The notes under the pieces were generated by a model. It had not been told where the DNA came from and searched no databases. It saw only the letters and a program-made list of their open reading frames with translations. This document shows, one piece after another, positions 33,303 through 45,845 of a DNA stretch of 64,000 nt (position 1 is its first letter; every line of letters starts with the position of its first letter). Position numbers and translations under genes: made by a program. Source of the stretch: Shinisaurus crocodilurus (Eukaryota > Chordata > Lepidosauria > Squamata > Shinisauridae); assembly GCA_021292165.1 (NCBI GenBank), contig CM037877.1, positions 8,485,980 through 8,549,979 of the forward strand. Direction: 5' to 3'.

Positions 33303-33960
33303 ATTGTGATGGCAAAACTCTCTACACCTCTGGGGGGGAGGGGGACATGTTCCCTGATAGACATGTAAGGGATGGATGGCCAGGGCATAGTGCAAGTCAG
33401 GCAGGATTTGGAGATGTGCTGCTAGCTCCCACAAGACGCAGAGGGAGAAATACAGAGCCATGTATGAAACTGGTTCTACTTCCAGTAAGGGGGGGGCAGT
33501 TGAGAGAGTCTGCATTCTCCCAAGTTTCAAGGATCTAGTACTATATCAGGGTAGCTCTGTCTAGCAAGGCTAGTCCTCAGATCTCCACACAAACCTCTCT
33601 CCACACCAGCCGTTCATTGGAGGCGCTCTATACCTCACTCGGTTGATAGGAATCAAAAGGGCTGTGCCTACTGCTCAGTCACTGATGTCCTTTTTCTCCA
33701 GAGCCATAAGATGAAGTATAGCACCTAACAGGACATACATCTATAAGAAGAACAAACGAACAAACAAACAAAGTGAGTAGAACAAACCCACAGATATATA
33801 TTAGAATAAATTCCTGTTGACACCAGGAATGTAGAACATAAGAGGATAACAAGCTTGATGTTCCGTACATATAGGCAAATTTGGATGTGGAGATATGGAT
33901 AGCTGGAGATACAGACGACATGTTAGCATTGCCCCACCGTTTCCAAATATAAAGGGTCAT
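33303..33960. other. Unassigned DNA
   Basis: No gene or transposon is recognised. Confidence 0.45.
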
Positions 33961-33961
33961 C

Positions 33962-34045
33962 TGCTTCATAGTTCAGTGGTAGAAGACATGCTCTGCACGA
34001 GGAAGGTCCCAATTCCAGTCCCTGGCATTTTCATTTGCAAAGGAA
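33962..34045 (+). mobile_element. tRNA-derived SINE head fragment
   Basis: An A-box-like TAGTTCAGTGGTAGAAGAC and a degraded B-box region CCAATTCCAGTCCCTGGCA occur with tRNA-like spacing. It is not a tRNA gene: the arms do not pair. Confidence 0.55.
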
Positions 34046-34267
34046 GTATTTCAAGGAGAAAGAGACCTTAGAGCATTGCTGCACAGACTCCAGGCTTGCA
34101 GGATCTACTATGTTTTTCCTAGATCCCTGAGATCCAGCAACTGGAGCATGGTGAAATACATACACTTGGAATTGAATAATTCTGAGCCCAGGGATTTGTT
34201 TTGACTTTTGAGTACTGTAACCGAACACAGCATACCGTTCTTCCACAAAAAAATCTACTCCTGGATT

Positions 34268-34696
34268 GTGGATGAGCACAACAGCTAAACTCGAGCTTGT
34301 TGTGGTTCTTGAATTCCATCTCAAAGCTTCTTCTAGGTTATCTCTGTATCAGATTGCAAGCTTCTTCTTCTTTTTCATTTTTGTATGAAAATCTGTGCAT
34401 ATTTCCATGCACGTTTCTTCAAAATGTACATATAAAATTGTACACATTTTTAAAATATGCATTTTTTCCCTCCTGTTGATTAAATCATGTCTGTTTGTGT
34501 GTGCACTGTGCATTTTTCAAAAGTACACATTTTTTCATGCATGGTTTTATGCACTTTTGCTGTTGTTCTTCAAATCATATTGTAAGCTCAGGAATGTACA
34601 GATTTCAAATGCAAATTTGCATTCAGTTTGGAGAGGTGCATACTGGGTAAATTCTGATAAAATAATGAACTGAAACAGATTTCTCATACAACCCTA
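34268..34696 (+). mobile_element. Family B hAT MITE
   Basis: It begins near GGATGAGCACAACAGC (diverged TAGGGATGTGC end) and ends TTTCTCATACAACCCTA. The interior has GAAAATCTGTGCATATTTCC and further GTGCA-rich blocks. Confidence 0.75.
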
Positions 34697-36013
34697 CCCC
34701 AAGCTTTCTTCATTTCAGCAGAATACTGTTCTCTGTGTGTACGTGTGCGTAATAATATCATTGCTGCTATTATTAAATAACTGGGAGTCAGAAATCCTTG
34801 CTGATCTGAAAATCACCCAGAGATCTATCAGTAGATTCAGATGTACCTTCTGCATGCATTTTGTATCCCTTCCTGTCTGGTTGTTTCCACATGGCCTATG
34901 TAATGTTTACTCGCCGCCATTGCTGATCAGTACATGGATTGCGGAAAGAGTTCAAAGGCCAACATTTCCCTAAAAGATTAAAGTGGCATCATCACATTTC
35001 CTCCTGAAAGAAAGGAAATGTGGGGTTTGGTTTAACCAACCAACTTAGCACATGTACAGAAGACCCATAGTTTAGATGCAACCTGTGCTTGCAATCTATT
35101 CCAATATTAATTAATAACGGATTCGTAGGATCCAAGATCCAAGCTTGCTACATAGGTGAGCATTACAAATGCACCAGTTTCATCCAATGCACTGACTAAC
35201 TATGATATTCAGCAGCAGCACTAGCTGGGACTATACCGACGGTCACTGGAGCAAGACAGTTCTTTGTTTTCTATACTTTGGGTGAATGGTGGGATGAAGG
35301 CCCATGATTTGGCTTGAGTCTGGAGCACACTAAAAGTTTGGGATTCATTTTGGTAGAGAGGCAGAAAGCAACCAAGGAAGAGGGAGGAGAAGAGAAGTGG
35401 CTTTGAATATTTCTCATTATTTCTTCTCAACCCGCTGCATGCCCAACACCAGTGCCAGCAATTTCTCTTAAGTTCAAAGCTAATTGGCATGGTGTCCCCA
35501 GACATCCTTCTACGGTCTATTGGCAGACCTCATGTATAAATATTCTCCTTCTCCCTTTGCAGAACAAGAGTGAAACTCCAAAAAAGCCTGAAGCGAAATT
35601 TCTAAGTCACATGGCATAAACATGGCTACAGGGCATTTCTTGTTAGACCTTGGCAGTCTTCCATGGTACTTTCTTAGAATAATTTACATGACTGAGGGTG
35701 GGGGCAGAGGAGAACTGAATGGATGGGAAGAGGCTGACTTCTGGAACAATGGAATAGGGTGCCTTTTCAGTAGGTATGTATGGAAATTTCATTTTCCTTA
35801 GTTTGCGCCAAGAATTGGCCCTGTTTACACCCAGGGACATGAATGTGAATGCTTCTTTTTTTTCCTTTTCCTTTTTAATGAACAGAACATTGATGAGACC
35901 TTGCAACGCTGATTTGAAAAATGCGTCCTTTCAGTGGAAGGCTGCTGACTCCAATGTCAGTGGGGCTATGTATCCACTCCAGATTTTACTCCAAACTATA
36001 ATGGAGTTATCCA
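34697..36013. other. Unassigned DNA
   Basis: No transposon or exon is recognised across 1.3 kb. Confidence 0.45.
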
Positions 36014-36152
36014 GACAGGCCTGTGGCTGTGGCTGAGCATAGAAAGTTAAGCAGGGTCAGGCCTGGTTATTACTTGGATGGGAGACCCCTCCTCTAGTTT
36101 CCTGCGTTGAGCAGGGGGTTGGACTTGATAGACTTGATCTATGAAATGTATT
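36014..36152 (+). mobile_element. 5S rRNA-derived SINE with CR1-like tail
   Basis: The 5S internal promoter is recognisable in AAGCAGGGTCAGGCCTGGTT and ACTTGGATGGGAGACC. It is followed by TTGAGCAGGGGGTTGGACTT, the CR1 3' end motif. It is not a 5S gene: sequence on both sides of the promoter is replaced. Other copies are at 39.0, 41.6 and 53.6 kb. Confidence 0.88.
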
Positions 36153-36159
36153 AATAGGG

Positions 36160-37015
36160 ATGTTACCGTTGGCTTGCGCAGGCGCGAGAAGGACCGAACT
36201 CGGTCCAGCTTGCGCCTGTGTGAGCCTACCTGAGGCTGTGCAGCTGCTCACCGGCTTGGCTCCCCACTGCTCTCCGCCTGCACCGCCTGCGCTGGTCCCA
36301 TCGTGTCCCTTCTGGCGCAGCGGAAGTGACGTGACGGGACCCTGCTCCGGCGCACTGGACCCCCGCGCTATGTTTTTGGCGGGGGAAACCAGGGCAACAG
36401 GGTTGTTTAAGCCCTGTTGCCCTGGTTCCCCCCGCCAAAAACATAGCGTGGGGGTCCAGTGTGCACTGGCCGCACCGGAAGTGACGCGCTGGAGGACCGA
36501 CCGGCTCGAAGGACCGACCAGATCAGAAGATCAAGCACAGGTGGAGAGCCTGCGGAGAGGCAAGCCGCAGGAGAGCCGAGAGCCACCATCAGGTTCGTGT
36601 ACCACCGTAGGTTGTATAATCGAGCCTTGCTGGGGCAGAACGAGGCCGAAATTGGCCCCGCTCACGCCCGGCGAGGGCTTACCTTTTCTTCGGGGCGGCT
36701 TGCCCACTCCGCGACGAGCCGCCTGTGTGGCCCGATCCGTCACGTCACGTCACTTCCAGGACCGGAAATGACGCAACGGAACCCTGCGCAGGCACGCTGG
36801 ACCCCTGTGGCACGTTGTGCGCCTGCGCAGGGTCCCGTCGCAGTCTCGGAAGCGTCTCGGAAGCCGGAGCAGCCCGATCGAGCGGGGCACCGCGCCGCTC
36901 AGAAGATAAGAGTTGGGTCGGCGCCACCCTTGAAAATCGACTCGGAGGCGCCGACCCGGCTTGGATCCACCGCTAGCTCTGAGAAGCCTGGGCTGATCTA
37001 GAAGGGTTGGCACAC
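36160..37015. repeat. Family G GC-rich element with long hairpin
   Basis: This is a CpG-rich, island-like block. It has a hairpin at 36353-36461 with arms of about 50 bp (CGCTATGTTTTTGGCGGGGG against its inverse). Recurring words are GGAAGTGACG and TGGACCCC. Frames up to about 200 codons occur on both strands but follow only from high GC and contain no domain. Copies with the same hairpin region are at 46.4 and 52.3 kb. The right border near 37015 (GGGTTGGCACACCCCTTC) is approximate. Confidence 0.65.
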
Positions 37016-37027
37016 CCCTTCAGGCAT

Positions 37028-37400
37028 ATGTGTAGAGTAGTGGTTAGAGCAAGGATGAGGAAGCTGTGGCTCTCTAGATGTCGTTGGACTCCAGTACCTA
37101 TCAGACCCATCCAGCACTGCTAATGGTCAGGGATGATGTGGATTAGAGTCCAGCAACATCCAGAGGTCCACAGTTTCCCCAACTCTTTGTTAAGATTATT
37201 GGGACTAGGTGTGAGGAGGCTCAGGGTTCAACTGCCTCCTTAGCCATGAATCTCACTGGGTGGCCTTATGCCAGTCACTATCCCTCAGCCTGACCTGTTG
37301 AGAGGATAAAGGGAGGGAGGGAGGGAGGGTTTGAGTGTGCCACCTTGAAGGCCATTGGAGGAATGACAGAGCACACAGGAATGGATGGATGAGTGTTCTT
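37028..37400 (+). mobile_element. Old CORE-SINE, split by a hAT MITE
   Basis: The head GTAGAGTAGTGGTTAGAGC is separated from the rest (TTGGGACTAGGTGTGAGGAG, then ATGAATCTCACTGGGTGGCC) by a MITE at 37053-37187. It is more diverged than the other copies. Confidence 0.65.
37053..37187. mobile_element. hAT-like MITE inside old SINE
   Basis: It shows mirrored blocks TGTGGCTCTCTAGATG and CATCCAGAGGTCCACAG, the Charlie-type TCCAGATG style also seen at 22.8, 50.5 and 55.0 kb. Confidence 0.6.
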
Positions 37401-37559
37401 GGGTCTCTTTGGATCCTGGCTTTGTTTTTTCCAGTTCCTGCTCAGCCAGAGGGCATTTACTGTTTGGGCTTGGACAAATTTAAGTTCCTAGCCTAAATGT
37501 CCCTCTGAGGCTTGGTATGAGGATCCATAGCAGTTGGTTGCTTGACACAGGCCATAATT

Positions 37560-38480
37560 AACTCATGCATTCTTACTTATTTTTATTTATTTATTTATTT
37601 AACACATTTTTATACTGCCCAATAGCCGCAGCTCTCTGGGCGGTCTACGACAGTTAAAACCATAAAATACAATATAAAATAAATATAAAATTTAAAATCA
37701 CAGATTAAAAATAAACAGCAGAGCTAACAGCAGCAGTTACAATAACAGAGTTAAAAACAACTACAAGATTAAAATGATTAAGATGATTAAAATGATTAAA
37801 ATGCCTGGGAGAATAGGAAGGTCTTCACCTGGTGCCGGAAAGAGTACAATGTAGGCGCCAGGCGAGCCTCTTTGGGGAGCTCATTCCACAACCAGGGTGC
37901 CACAGCAGAAAAGGCCCTCCTTCTGGTAGCCACCTGCCTCACTTCCTTTGGCAGGGGCTCTCGGAGAAGGACCGCTGATGCAGATCTTAGTGTCTGGGCA
38001 GGTACATATGGGAGGAGACGATCCTTCAGATACCCTGGCCCCAAGCCGTTTAGGGCTTTGAATGTTAGTACCAGCACTTTGAATCGGGCCCAGAAACTGA
38101 CTGGCAGCCAGTGCAGATGAGAAAGCACTGGCATAATATGTTCTCGTCGGCTAGTCCCCGTTCATTATCTCGCTGCCCTATCTTGGACCAGCTGAAGTTT
38201 CCAGACCGTTTACAAAGGCAGCCCCACGTATAACGCATTGCAGTAATCCAAACGAGAGGTTAGCAGAGCATGGATAACTGTAGCTAGGCTATCTCTGTCC
38301 AGATAAGTTGGTATATCAGCCTAAGCTGATAAAAGGTGCTCCATGCCACCGAGTTCACCTGTGCCCCGAGTGACAGTTGTGGATCCAGGAGCACCCACAA
38401 ACTACAAACCTGATCCTTCAGGGGGAGTGCAACCCCATCCAGAACTTATCACAGATCAAGAATCACAACACAGAATGGGT
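37560..38480 (-). pseudogene. L2-like LINE ORF2 C-terminus and 3' tail, minus strand
   Basis: The minus strand reads, in order, a block like LDYCNALYVGLPL (about 38200-38245), then LSHLHWLPV, LGPGYLKDRLLPY, RRAFSAVAPWLWNELPKEAR, and a 3' tail ending in CCGCCCAGAGAGC and (AAAT)n. The last 112 codons are still open (37796-38134), but stops and a shift lie upstream. It is the best preserved L2-like end in the window. Confidence 0.85.
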
Positions 38481-38989
38481 GTATCATTTGGTGTCCACCC
38501 AACTCTTCATGGGACTTGCTTCCTGCTGGCCTCTTCTGATGCTTGTAAGGTCATATTTTTGAAGCCATTTGGATGGATCTAGTGCTGCAGGCCTCTCCCA
38601 ACCTCCACCATGCAATCATTGCATAGTCAGAAGAGAAGGCAATAACTGGGTGGGAAGAACCCACCCAATTGCCACACACACACCATCCACGTGATGGCTC
38701 TGACTTACTGACATTGCTCTCGCAGCATGACAAGGAGGCTACACAAGGAAGTACCTAATCACTGCTACAGAAGGAATATGAAGGGGTCCACAATGGGAGG
38801 GAGGCAGTTCACATTGATGATTCTTGGTCACCAAGTACTGAGTAAGAAAGGGATAAGAGATTAAGTGGTTTCAGTATGTGTGTGAAGGTCGTACATGGAT
38901 TCCCCACATGTTGCACAGTTCTGCAGCAAAATCCGAAGAAGAGATGAACAAACTCTTCCAATTTCTCTCTGCCAATCTGAGGGCTCAGA
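38481..38989. other. Unassigned DNA
   Basis: No repeat or gene is recognised. Confidence 0.45.
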
Positions 38990-38994
38990 ATAAT

Positions 38995-39126
38995 GGCTCC
39001 CACCTGCTAAGCAGGGTCAGGCCTGGTTACTACTTGGATGGGAGACCCTTCCTCTAGTTTCCTGCATTGAGCAGGGGGTTGGACTTGATGGCCTTGTAGG
39101 CCCCTTCCAACTCTATGATCTATGAA
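38995..39126 (+). mobile_element. 5S rRNA-derived SINE, 5'-truncated
   Basis: It starts inside the 5S part (GCTAAGCAGGGTCAGGCC), keeps CTTGGATGGGAGACC, and has the full CR1-like tail ending CTCTATGATCTATGA. Confidence 0.88.
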
Positions 39127-39180
39127 TTTGCCAGTCCTCACAATTCCCCCCAATCCTGCCCTGCTAGCCCCACCCACCTC

Positions 39181-39181
<1 letters not shown>

Positions 39182-39219
<38 letters not shown>
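39182..39219. repeat. (CA)n microsatellite
   Basis: About 18 CA units. Confidence 0.95.
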
Positions 39220-39221
<2 letters not shown>

Positions 39222-40608
39222 CCCTTTCAAACAATGGTGATGACCACTTGAAGATAAGTGACAGGAAGGCTGCAAGGACTTTTAAGACGGCAAGAGCTGG
39301 TGAGGAAGGATGGGTAGAAGGGAAGCCAAGATTTCCTCTCTGGCTTGCATTTTGATCAGAGCTAGAGAAAAAATGGGGGGGGGCTTTAAAAGCTCACCTC
39401 TTATTCAAGGTGGGTTTTCAACCCCCCTTGAAATTCATTGCTAAGTCAGGCTTGAGAGAACGTCGCTGGCCATATGCCTCTCTAACTATGAGCTCAGTGC
39501 CACCTCCAAGTTTTTGAGAGCCCTTGGTCAAGATGCCCTCAATGCCACCCTCCTGCAGTGAGTCTAGCTTCTCATCACCATGGTCACCAGCTGCTCTTAC
39601 TCCACTTCCTCTTTCTCATCATGGCTACCACTTCCTTGCTTGGCTGGCAGAAAGCCAGGGAGCAAGTAGGCAATGGCATCTCCTGCTCCTCCTTCTCACC
39701 ACCACCACTGTCTGGTCCAGAGCGAGAGGCAGGTGAACAAGCAGGTTGCAATGGTGAAGAGGAGAAACAACTCCAGGGCCTCTGCCTGGGGTGTGGCCCC
39801 CTGGCAGGTGCCCAACCATATCTACCCTTGATGCCAACCTTGCATGAGCCCCATATCTTCATGCAGTTCACTGCTGTATTAAAACCGAATCTAGTCAATG
39901 TGAGCCCAGAACAGCAGAGGTAAAGGTTTATTTTCCCCCCGAAGTAAAACCAAAATAGCTCCCTGCATTCTAGTGTATTTCACCTCTTTCATCTTCTTTA
40001 ATTCAGATTAACTATGCCCCTAATGAAATGCAATCATTACTTCTTCCTTTCCCTTCTTTGCACTCCTTCTGCCCAGCAAAGATAAACCAGATCTCTCCCC
40101 CCCCACACCTCATTCCTTTTCCCAGTTGGTTTTGTCAACCGACATTAAGTATGAGTGGCTTAGTTTTGTATCTTTACTGACAAATCTATATTAATAACAA
40201 CATCAATAAAGTATTAAACCTGAACTATGGGAATAATTTGTGATCACACTGAAATTAATAACATAGCATATCATGCAGGGTACAGTACGGAACGGAGCCC
40301 GGCTATTAGGGTTGGTTATTATTACCATATTATGGTCATTTAAGTAGGGTGTAATTCTGGGAATTTAAAGGTCACTGTGATTTATTCTGTTTACTTTGTC
40401 ATGTGTTTAGAAAACTAATTAAAGCACTAACTACATGGTTATATCATTCGTAACAGCAAGCACATTTGGGAATCAGGGTAGGGGGAAGGATAACAATGCA
40501 ACACATTCTGAAACTGAGTTCTATAAGGAGCATTGTATCAACTTCACAGTATACATTTCTTGCTAGATTATGTGATTTTGTCCTAACCCAACTGATGCCC
40601 TCCTCTTG
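39220..40608. other. Unassigned DNA; AT-rich part at 40140-40450
   Basis: There is no transposon I can name. The 40140-40450 part is AT-rich, repeat-poor and contains TTAATAACA and AACTAATTAAAG-type words. It is a candidate conserved non-coding element, unproven. Confidence 0.3.
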
Positions 40609-40613
40609 TTAAC

Positions 40614-41386
40614 TGTGGAGAAAGCCCAACACAAGTCTGCACACACACACACACACAGTCTTCCCCTAAGGGAGGGGGCGAGGGAGGAGGGATGAAGTCA
40701 CAGGAGAAGCAGCCAGACAGGTCGTCATCCCCAACAAGGAAGAGTCTCGGTGGAGATCCACAAAAACCCAGGAAGGACCATCAAGGACCATCAAACTATC
40801 AGGGCAGTCTCAAAGAGCTGTAAAGTACCAGTACGTCACCTTCTTCCCGGGCAGGAATAAGCCCACCTGATACCGAAGGGGCAGGCATAAGCCCCACCTG
40901 ACCTGGAGGGCGGGGAGAGCAGGAACTCCGTGGTAGAAAACCCCTCTCCCTTCCGGTAAAGGGTTGTTGGGAACCAAGGGTACTTCAGGGCCAGTTTCGT
41001 CCTTCAAGCGGCAGCCCAAGTAAGCCAGTCTCATCCCCGGATCGGCCGACCCGGAGCCAGGCTGAAACTGACTAAGCGTAGAGTCTCTGATCTGAGGTAA
41101 TTGACCAGATTCAATCCGCTAGCCTAGGAGCCTGTTCATTGAGTAACGCAGGGGTCAACTAAGGTTGTGTTGACATTGTAGTATTCCTGGAAAGCTGTTA
41201 GTTCTGATCTGTGTTTTGTGTAAACAAATAAAAGCCTTATTTGGTCATTTAAAGGGCTTTGGTTTCCTCTTGTGCGCGAAAGCCTTCTCAGGTGGTCGCC
41301 AGCGCTCGTACAGGGCTGTAACTCAGTGCCGGTTAACCCGTTAAGCACCGAACTCACGCAAAGGATCCTGCTAGTGATCCTTCACA
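40614..41386 (+). mobile_element. Solo LTR, 773 bp, perfect 5-bp target duplication
   Basis: It begins TGTGGAGAAAGCCC and ends GTGATCCTTCACA, so TGTG faces CACA. TTAAC flanks both sides (40609-40613 and 41387-41391). An AATAAA lies at about 41227 in AACAAATAAAAGCC, giving plus orientation. GGTTTCCTCTTGTGCGC after it fits R/U5. A (CA)n run at 40640-40658 is inside the LTR. No gag, pol or env is adjacent. It could be an endogenous retrovirus or a gypsy-type element. Confidence 0.87.
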
Positions 41387-41584
41387 TTAACATTAACAAT
41401 GCTCATTTCTAATTTTAGGTTGTAATCCAATGGATACTTACTAGGAAGTATACTGAAATATATACATTTAAATAACTGAAATAAAAGACTAACACAGCCA
41501 TCATTTAGACCATCTGTTTCAACAGGTGGTCTTCCATGGTTTTCTTTCTTCTTTTTTGCCCTCACTGTCCTCAACTACAATCAC

Positions 41585-41752
41585 CTGTGGCTCATGCTGG
41601 CTCAGCTTGTCTGAGCGTGGAAAGCTAAGCAGGGTCAGGCCTGGTTCCTACTTGGATGGGAGACCCCTCCTCTAGTTTCCTGCATTGAGCAGGGGGTTGG
41701 AGTCAATGGCCTTGTAGGCCCCTTCCAACTCTGTGATCCTATGACCTTCACA
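41585..41752 (+). mobile_element. 5S rRNA-derived SINE, full length
   Basis: The most complete copy. The head CTGTGGCTCATGCTGGC leads into GAAAGCTAAGCAGGGTC and CTTGGATGGGAGACC, then the CR1-like TTGAGCAGGGGGTTGGAG and an end in GTGATCCTATGA. Confidence 0.9.
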
Positions 41753-43889
41753 TAAAATCACTAGCTGTGGCAACCATCCTCATGATGGCACAATGTCAGC
41801 ATGTGATGTTTTAGCCCATATATAAATCCACGTGGGTCAGCACAACCAGCTGAATTAAATGGCAGTTTGGCAAATGAAGTTGAGGACAGTGAGGGCAAAG
41901 AAGAAGGACGAAGAAGGGAAATGGTGCAGGCCACGTTTGCAGATGACGAAAGCAACGTCTTGAACTGTGTGCCTGCACTAAGTTGCAATAGAATAGACAG
42001 TTTAAGTTAAACACAAATACTAGCACACAAGTATTTTGTTAGGAATGCAGGCAGGGAGAAGATCACATTAATATATAAGTTCATGAACTCTGCTAGCCTG
42101 CAGATCTTTCCTGGAGGGAAACAGGATGAGAAATGCAACAATGATAGACTTGTGTAACGGAATTGGGAAGGCGAGAGAGGGGTAGGGGGTTGATTGCCTT
42201 CATGAGACTAATCCTGCTGAAAATCCACTCTGCACAAACCCGAGAGCTTTGTAAAAAGGAAAACTGCCAAGGTCAATGACAGACTTGCCAAGCTTATATC
42301 TTCGGTTGAGGGTGGGTGAGGAAGAGATTGTTTTATTAAACGAAAAGGAATATAATGGTGTTTAATTATCAGTGTTTGAACAAAGAGTGGTTTGGGGAAA
42401 TGGCAGGGTTCCTGCTGAGCTGCCACTGGCATATGCGCGAGATGGTGCACTCAGCAGACGGGTGGACAGGGAAGGACCTCTCACTGTTCACGAAATGAAT
42501 TTCTACTCCTGCCTCTCAACGCTGATTGAATGTGAAGGCTGTTGTTAGAAGCCTTAGGCTGTCTCAAGAAATCCAACCTCACCATGTTAGATCCTGGATA
42601 AGCATAACTTTAGCTTCAAGAAAAAAAAGGAGGCGGGGGACTGGGGTGGGGGGAGAAATGTGTGCATTAAGGAAGAGGGAGGAATTAACCTTTCAAGTGC
42701 CACAAGGAAATGTGGTACTTTCTGCATAGGCCTTTTAGTCTGGACTTGTTTACATGCAACCTTATCTCCAGATAGCAGACCTGAACTGGTTGCAGCTTCA
42801 GCTTTGTTCCAGCATCTGGAAGCTGCAGGAAACTCAAAGCCCTGGAGTTCCATCCTGAAAGAATTGATGGCTCCTAGCTTGCCTGACCATTCATCTCAAG
42901 CTGTGCTCATACGCACCCAAAGGAAAATGCAGTTGCTCTTGCAGAATTTGCATTCGGATGACATTCCAGGTTCCTTCTCTAGGATTCCTGAAATTGCTGA
43001 TGGGAAAGTACAGGATTCAGGAATGGACCACAGGACTTGACCCTTCACTGCTAATAAATCCACTGCTTAGAAGAGGGAGAGTGACTTTAAAAGAGGTTAA
43101 TAAAAATATATTCTCTTTCAGTTAAGTGCAATAGAGAAGACATTTAGCTCCTTGGGGAGATATACCCTCTCTTCCTTTTCAGCCATCGGGGTGCTGTGAT
43201 GACAAGGAAAACTATAAACAACAGAAACCAAAGCTGGCATCTGGGTAAATATGTGCCACTGGCATAAAGTAACCCTATTAAAGTATGCATTGTCAGGAGG
43301 GCAAGAAAAAGAAGGGGGGGGGGAGAACAGCCATACAAGAATCCTTCCTTCAGTTCTATACTCCTACCCTCAAGCAGCAATGGATTTTGAAGTGATTTTG
43401 AATTAGGGAGTCCTGCTCATCCATGAACCTCTCTGGGTAGCTTGGTCAAGTTGTGATCTCTGAACTCAATCTGCTGCACAAGACTTTTTTTTTTTTATTA
43501 CCATTTCCTTCCCAACTTTCTATCACAAGGACTGCAACATGTGGGAAGGGCATTTTGCCAGCTGTGATCCCAATGAAAATTGCCCTCCCCATGCCAAAGT
43601 GATTGGCATTAAGAAGAAAAGGGCTTCAGTTTGCTCAGATGGGAGCTTTTTTCTTAATGCTAATTGTCACAGGGGGTGATTTTTCTTGAGGACCATGGCT
43701 GAAGAGGAAGAGTTTAATGAAACTCATCCGGTGGGGTGTGTGTGTGTAGTATATACTGCTGCACACTTTGTAGAGTTCTTCCTTTGCCAGATACAATGCC
43801 ACCATCACTTCTATAGGGGTCCAGTAAAGAAGAGGAAAACAGTGGATAGGGATATATGAGAATTTCATTTTTTCCTTACCATTGTGCAC
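41753..43889. other. Unassigned DNA, about 2.1 kb
   Basis: I recognise no transposon. A 126-codon open stretch at 42660-43040 has no domain and no splice context I can support. A T run lies at 43486-43495. Confidence 0.4.
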
Positions 43890-44190
43890 ATTTCCTCAGT
43901 AGACTGAACCAGCCCCACTTTAACATATGAAGGAATTTTTTGCAAATTTGGGAAGATCTTCACAGATTGGGGAGATTTGCCCAAATCCCCCATTCGATTG
44001 CTGCTCATTTTGTGAAACTCTCATGTCCATGCAGAGCGAGCAGTGATCGCAAACACGAATGGGAACTGGGCACAACAAGATGAGCAGCAAGATGCTGTTC
44101 AGAGAATCCTGGTGATCTACAAACATTTCTACTAACCCACTCACACAGAAACATCTGAAAAGAAATGGGCCGGAATAGTTTGAATAGAGA
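43890..44190. repeat. Possible family E-like repeat remnant
   Basis: Words such as GGGGAGATTTGCCCAAATCC resemble the GGGGAGATTTGCTCATTTTG part of the 51.0-kb element. Borders are not clear. Confidence 0.3.
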
Positions 44191-44394
44191 AGTTCTTGCC
44201 ATACACTGGAAGGCCAAAAGGAAAGGAAACAATGAAGTCTCCAAAAGGAGGCCTGCTCCCAGATGGCTATCCACCCTGCATCAGAGGGCAGGGGAACAAG
44301 TTGGAGTTTGGGATGCTATGAAAAGAAAATTTGTATCAATTTGCAAAATCATCTGAACTTGTCCCATTAGCAGTATAGAACATGAACATGACTG

Positions 44395-44724
44395 GGAGTG
44401 AATCCCCCCCCCAAAAAAAAATGTTCACACCTTCCTGAACTTGCAATCATGTTCAAAAAATGCATATATAAAGTGCATACACACATACACACATTTTGAA
44501 ATGCATTTTAAAAAAGAAGAAGAAGCATTTTCACACTTTAGTCAATAGGGGGAAAGTGCACACTTTTGAAAAAATGTACACAGAAATGCACACTTCTCCC
44601 ATTAGAAATGCACACTTTTCCCATTCGGACAAACTGAAAAACAGATCACAAATGAAAATGGGGATGAGCGTAACTGAGCTTCAAAGTAAAGTTTGGAGAA
44701 TTTCAGTGAACTTGAACATCCCAC
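44395..44724 (-). mobile_element. Family B hAT MITE, minus strand, partial
   Basis: The right side reads TTCAGTGAACTTGAACATCCC and the interior has GTGCACACTTTTG and AATGCACACTTCTCCC. The other end is missing. Confidence 0.65.
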
Positions 44725-45837
44725 GTTCTACCAGGCCTCATTAGAGCAGGGCATATGAAGGCAATTCAAGTGAGTGGGGAGATGCCCATTGCAGAAGAAA
44801 GTCCTTCAGATACCCTGGTCCACAGCTCTAGAAACTTTAAAGGTCAATTTACTGTGAGAATAAATTGGGATATCCCCATATAGAACACCCTGAGAACATT
44901 AGTGGAAAGGTGGGATTAAAAAAAAATAAAAATGTTATAAATGAAAATACATTCTCATGGAAAACCTCTCTACACTGCCACAGACTTCAGTGACTGACTC
45001 CAGATGGTTATGCATATGCTCACTCACAGCCACACTACATTATGGGTTTTGCAGTCTTAAGAATGAAGATGGTTTGGTGCAAATAATCCCAACATTATAG
45101 AAGAATGAAGATGATCTGATGCAGAAAGGCTGAAATATCACAAGATAGCAATTCTCACGGGCCCTCTGAGCTCCTCTAACCCAGCTCCACTCAAGCTGGA
45201 AAAGCCAAGAGAAGCTGGTTTCGGGAATTCTCCGTTCACCATTTGGATGCGCAGGGTGGTTACCAGTGTTCCCTTTGTCTGTGCTTCCCTCCAGCCCACA
45301 CAGTTGTAACCTATTTCTATTGTGAAAGACTTAAGACTCAATGAAAGCAATGACTGGACTTATACAATGTGACAGGAAAACAAACAAACAAATAAACAAA
45401 CAAAAACCTCTCTTCCTGCAGCTAATTTAGGAATAGGACAGAACAGAATAAAAGAACAAAATCCTAATTGGCCCCACTAGTGATTAGCTAGGCCTGTCAG
45501 ACATCAGGTACATGGACAGGTTGCCTCCACAACTATGAATTACAGCCCAGTTGAAGCCTGGGCACTATAAAACATGCACAGTAGTTGCCCCCGCACACAC
45601 ACACCCATGATCGGCTGGGGTGCATTCTTTATAACTCCAAGCCCATATCCAGGTATTTTGGAATCCCAGACATCATCAGTAGTCACACACACACCCTTCT
45701 CTTGCCGCTGTTCCTCTCCTCCCCAACTTCAGCCACCCTGCTTCACTTCACCCACCTCCCCCTCAGTGCCTCACTTTGAGGGGTCCTTACTCAAAGTGAG
45801 CAAAGCATTATGGATTAGGTGGCCCTGGAGATTGCCA
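44725..45837. other. Unassigned DNA
   Basis: An (AAAC)n tract at about 45378-45406 is the only clear feature. Confidence 0.45.
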
Positions 45838-45845
45838 GTACCACA

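Noticed and set aside
36160..37001. Long frames (up to 203 codons) in GC-rich DNA, possible exon
   Set aside because: Frames are open on both strands because of high GC, contain a palindrome, and recur in the repeat copies at 46.4 and 52.3 kb. No domain is visible.
41585..41752. Possible 5S rRNA gene
   Set aside because: Only the internal promoter part matches 5S; the rest is replaced and joined to a CR1 tail, and four similar copies exist. It is a SINE.
42660..43040. 126-codon open frame as a small gene
   Set aside because: No recognisable domain, no splice or promoter context, and its length is within chance expectation for this amount of sequence.
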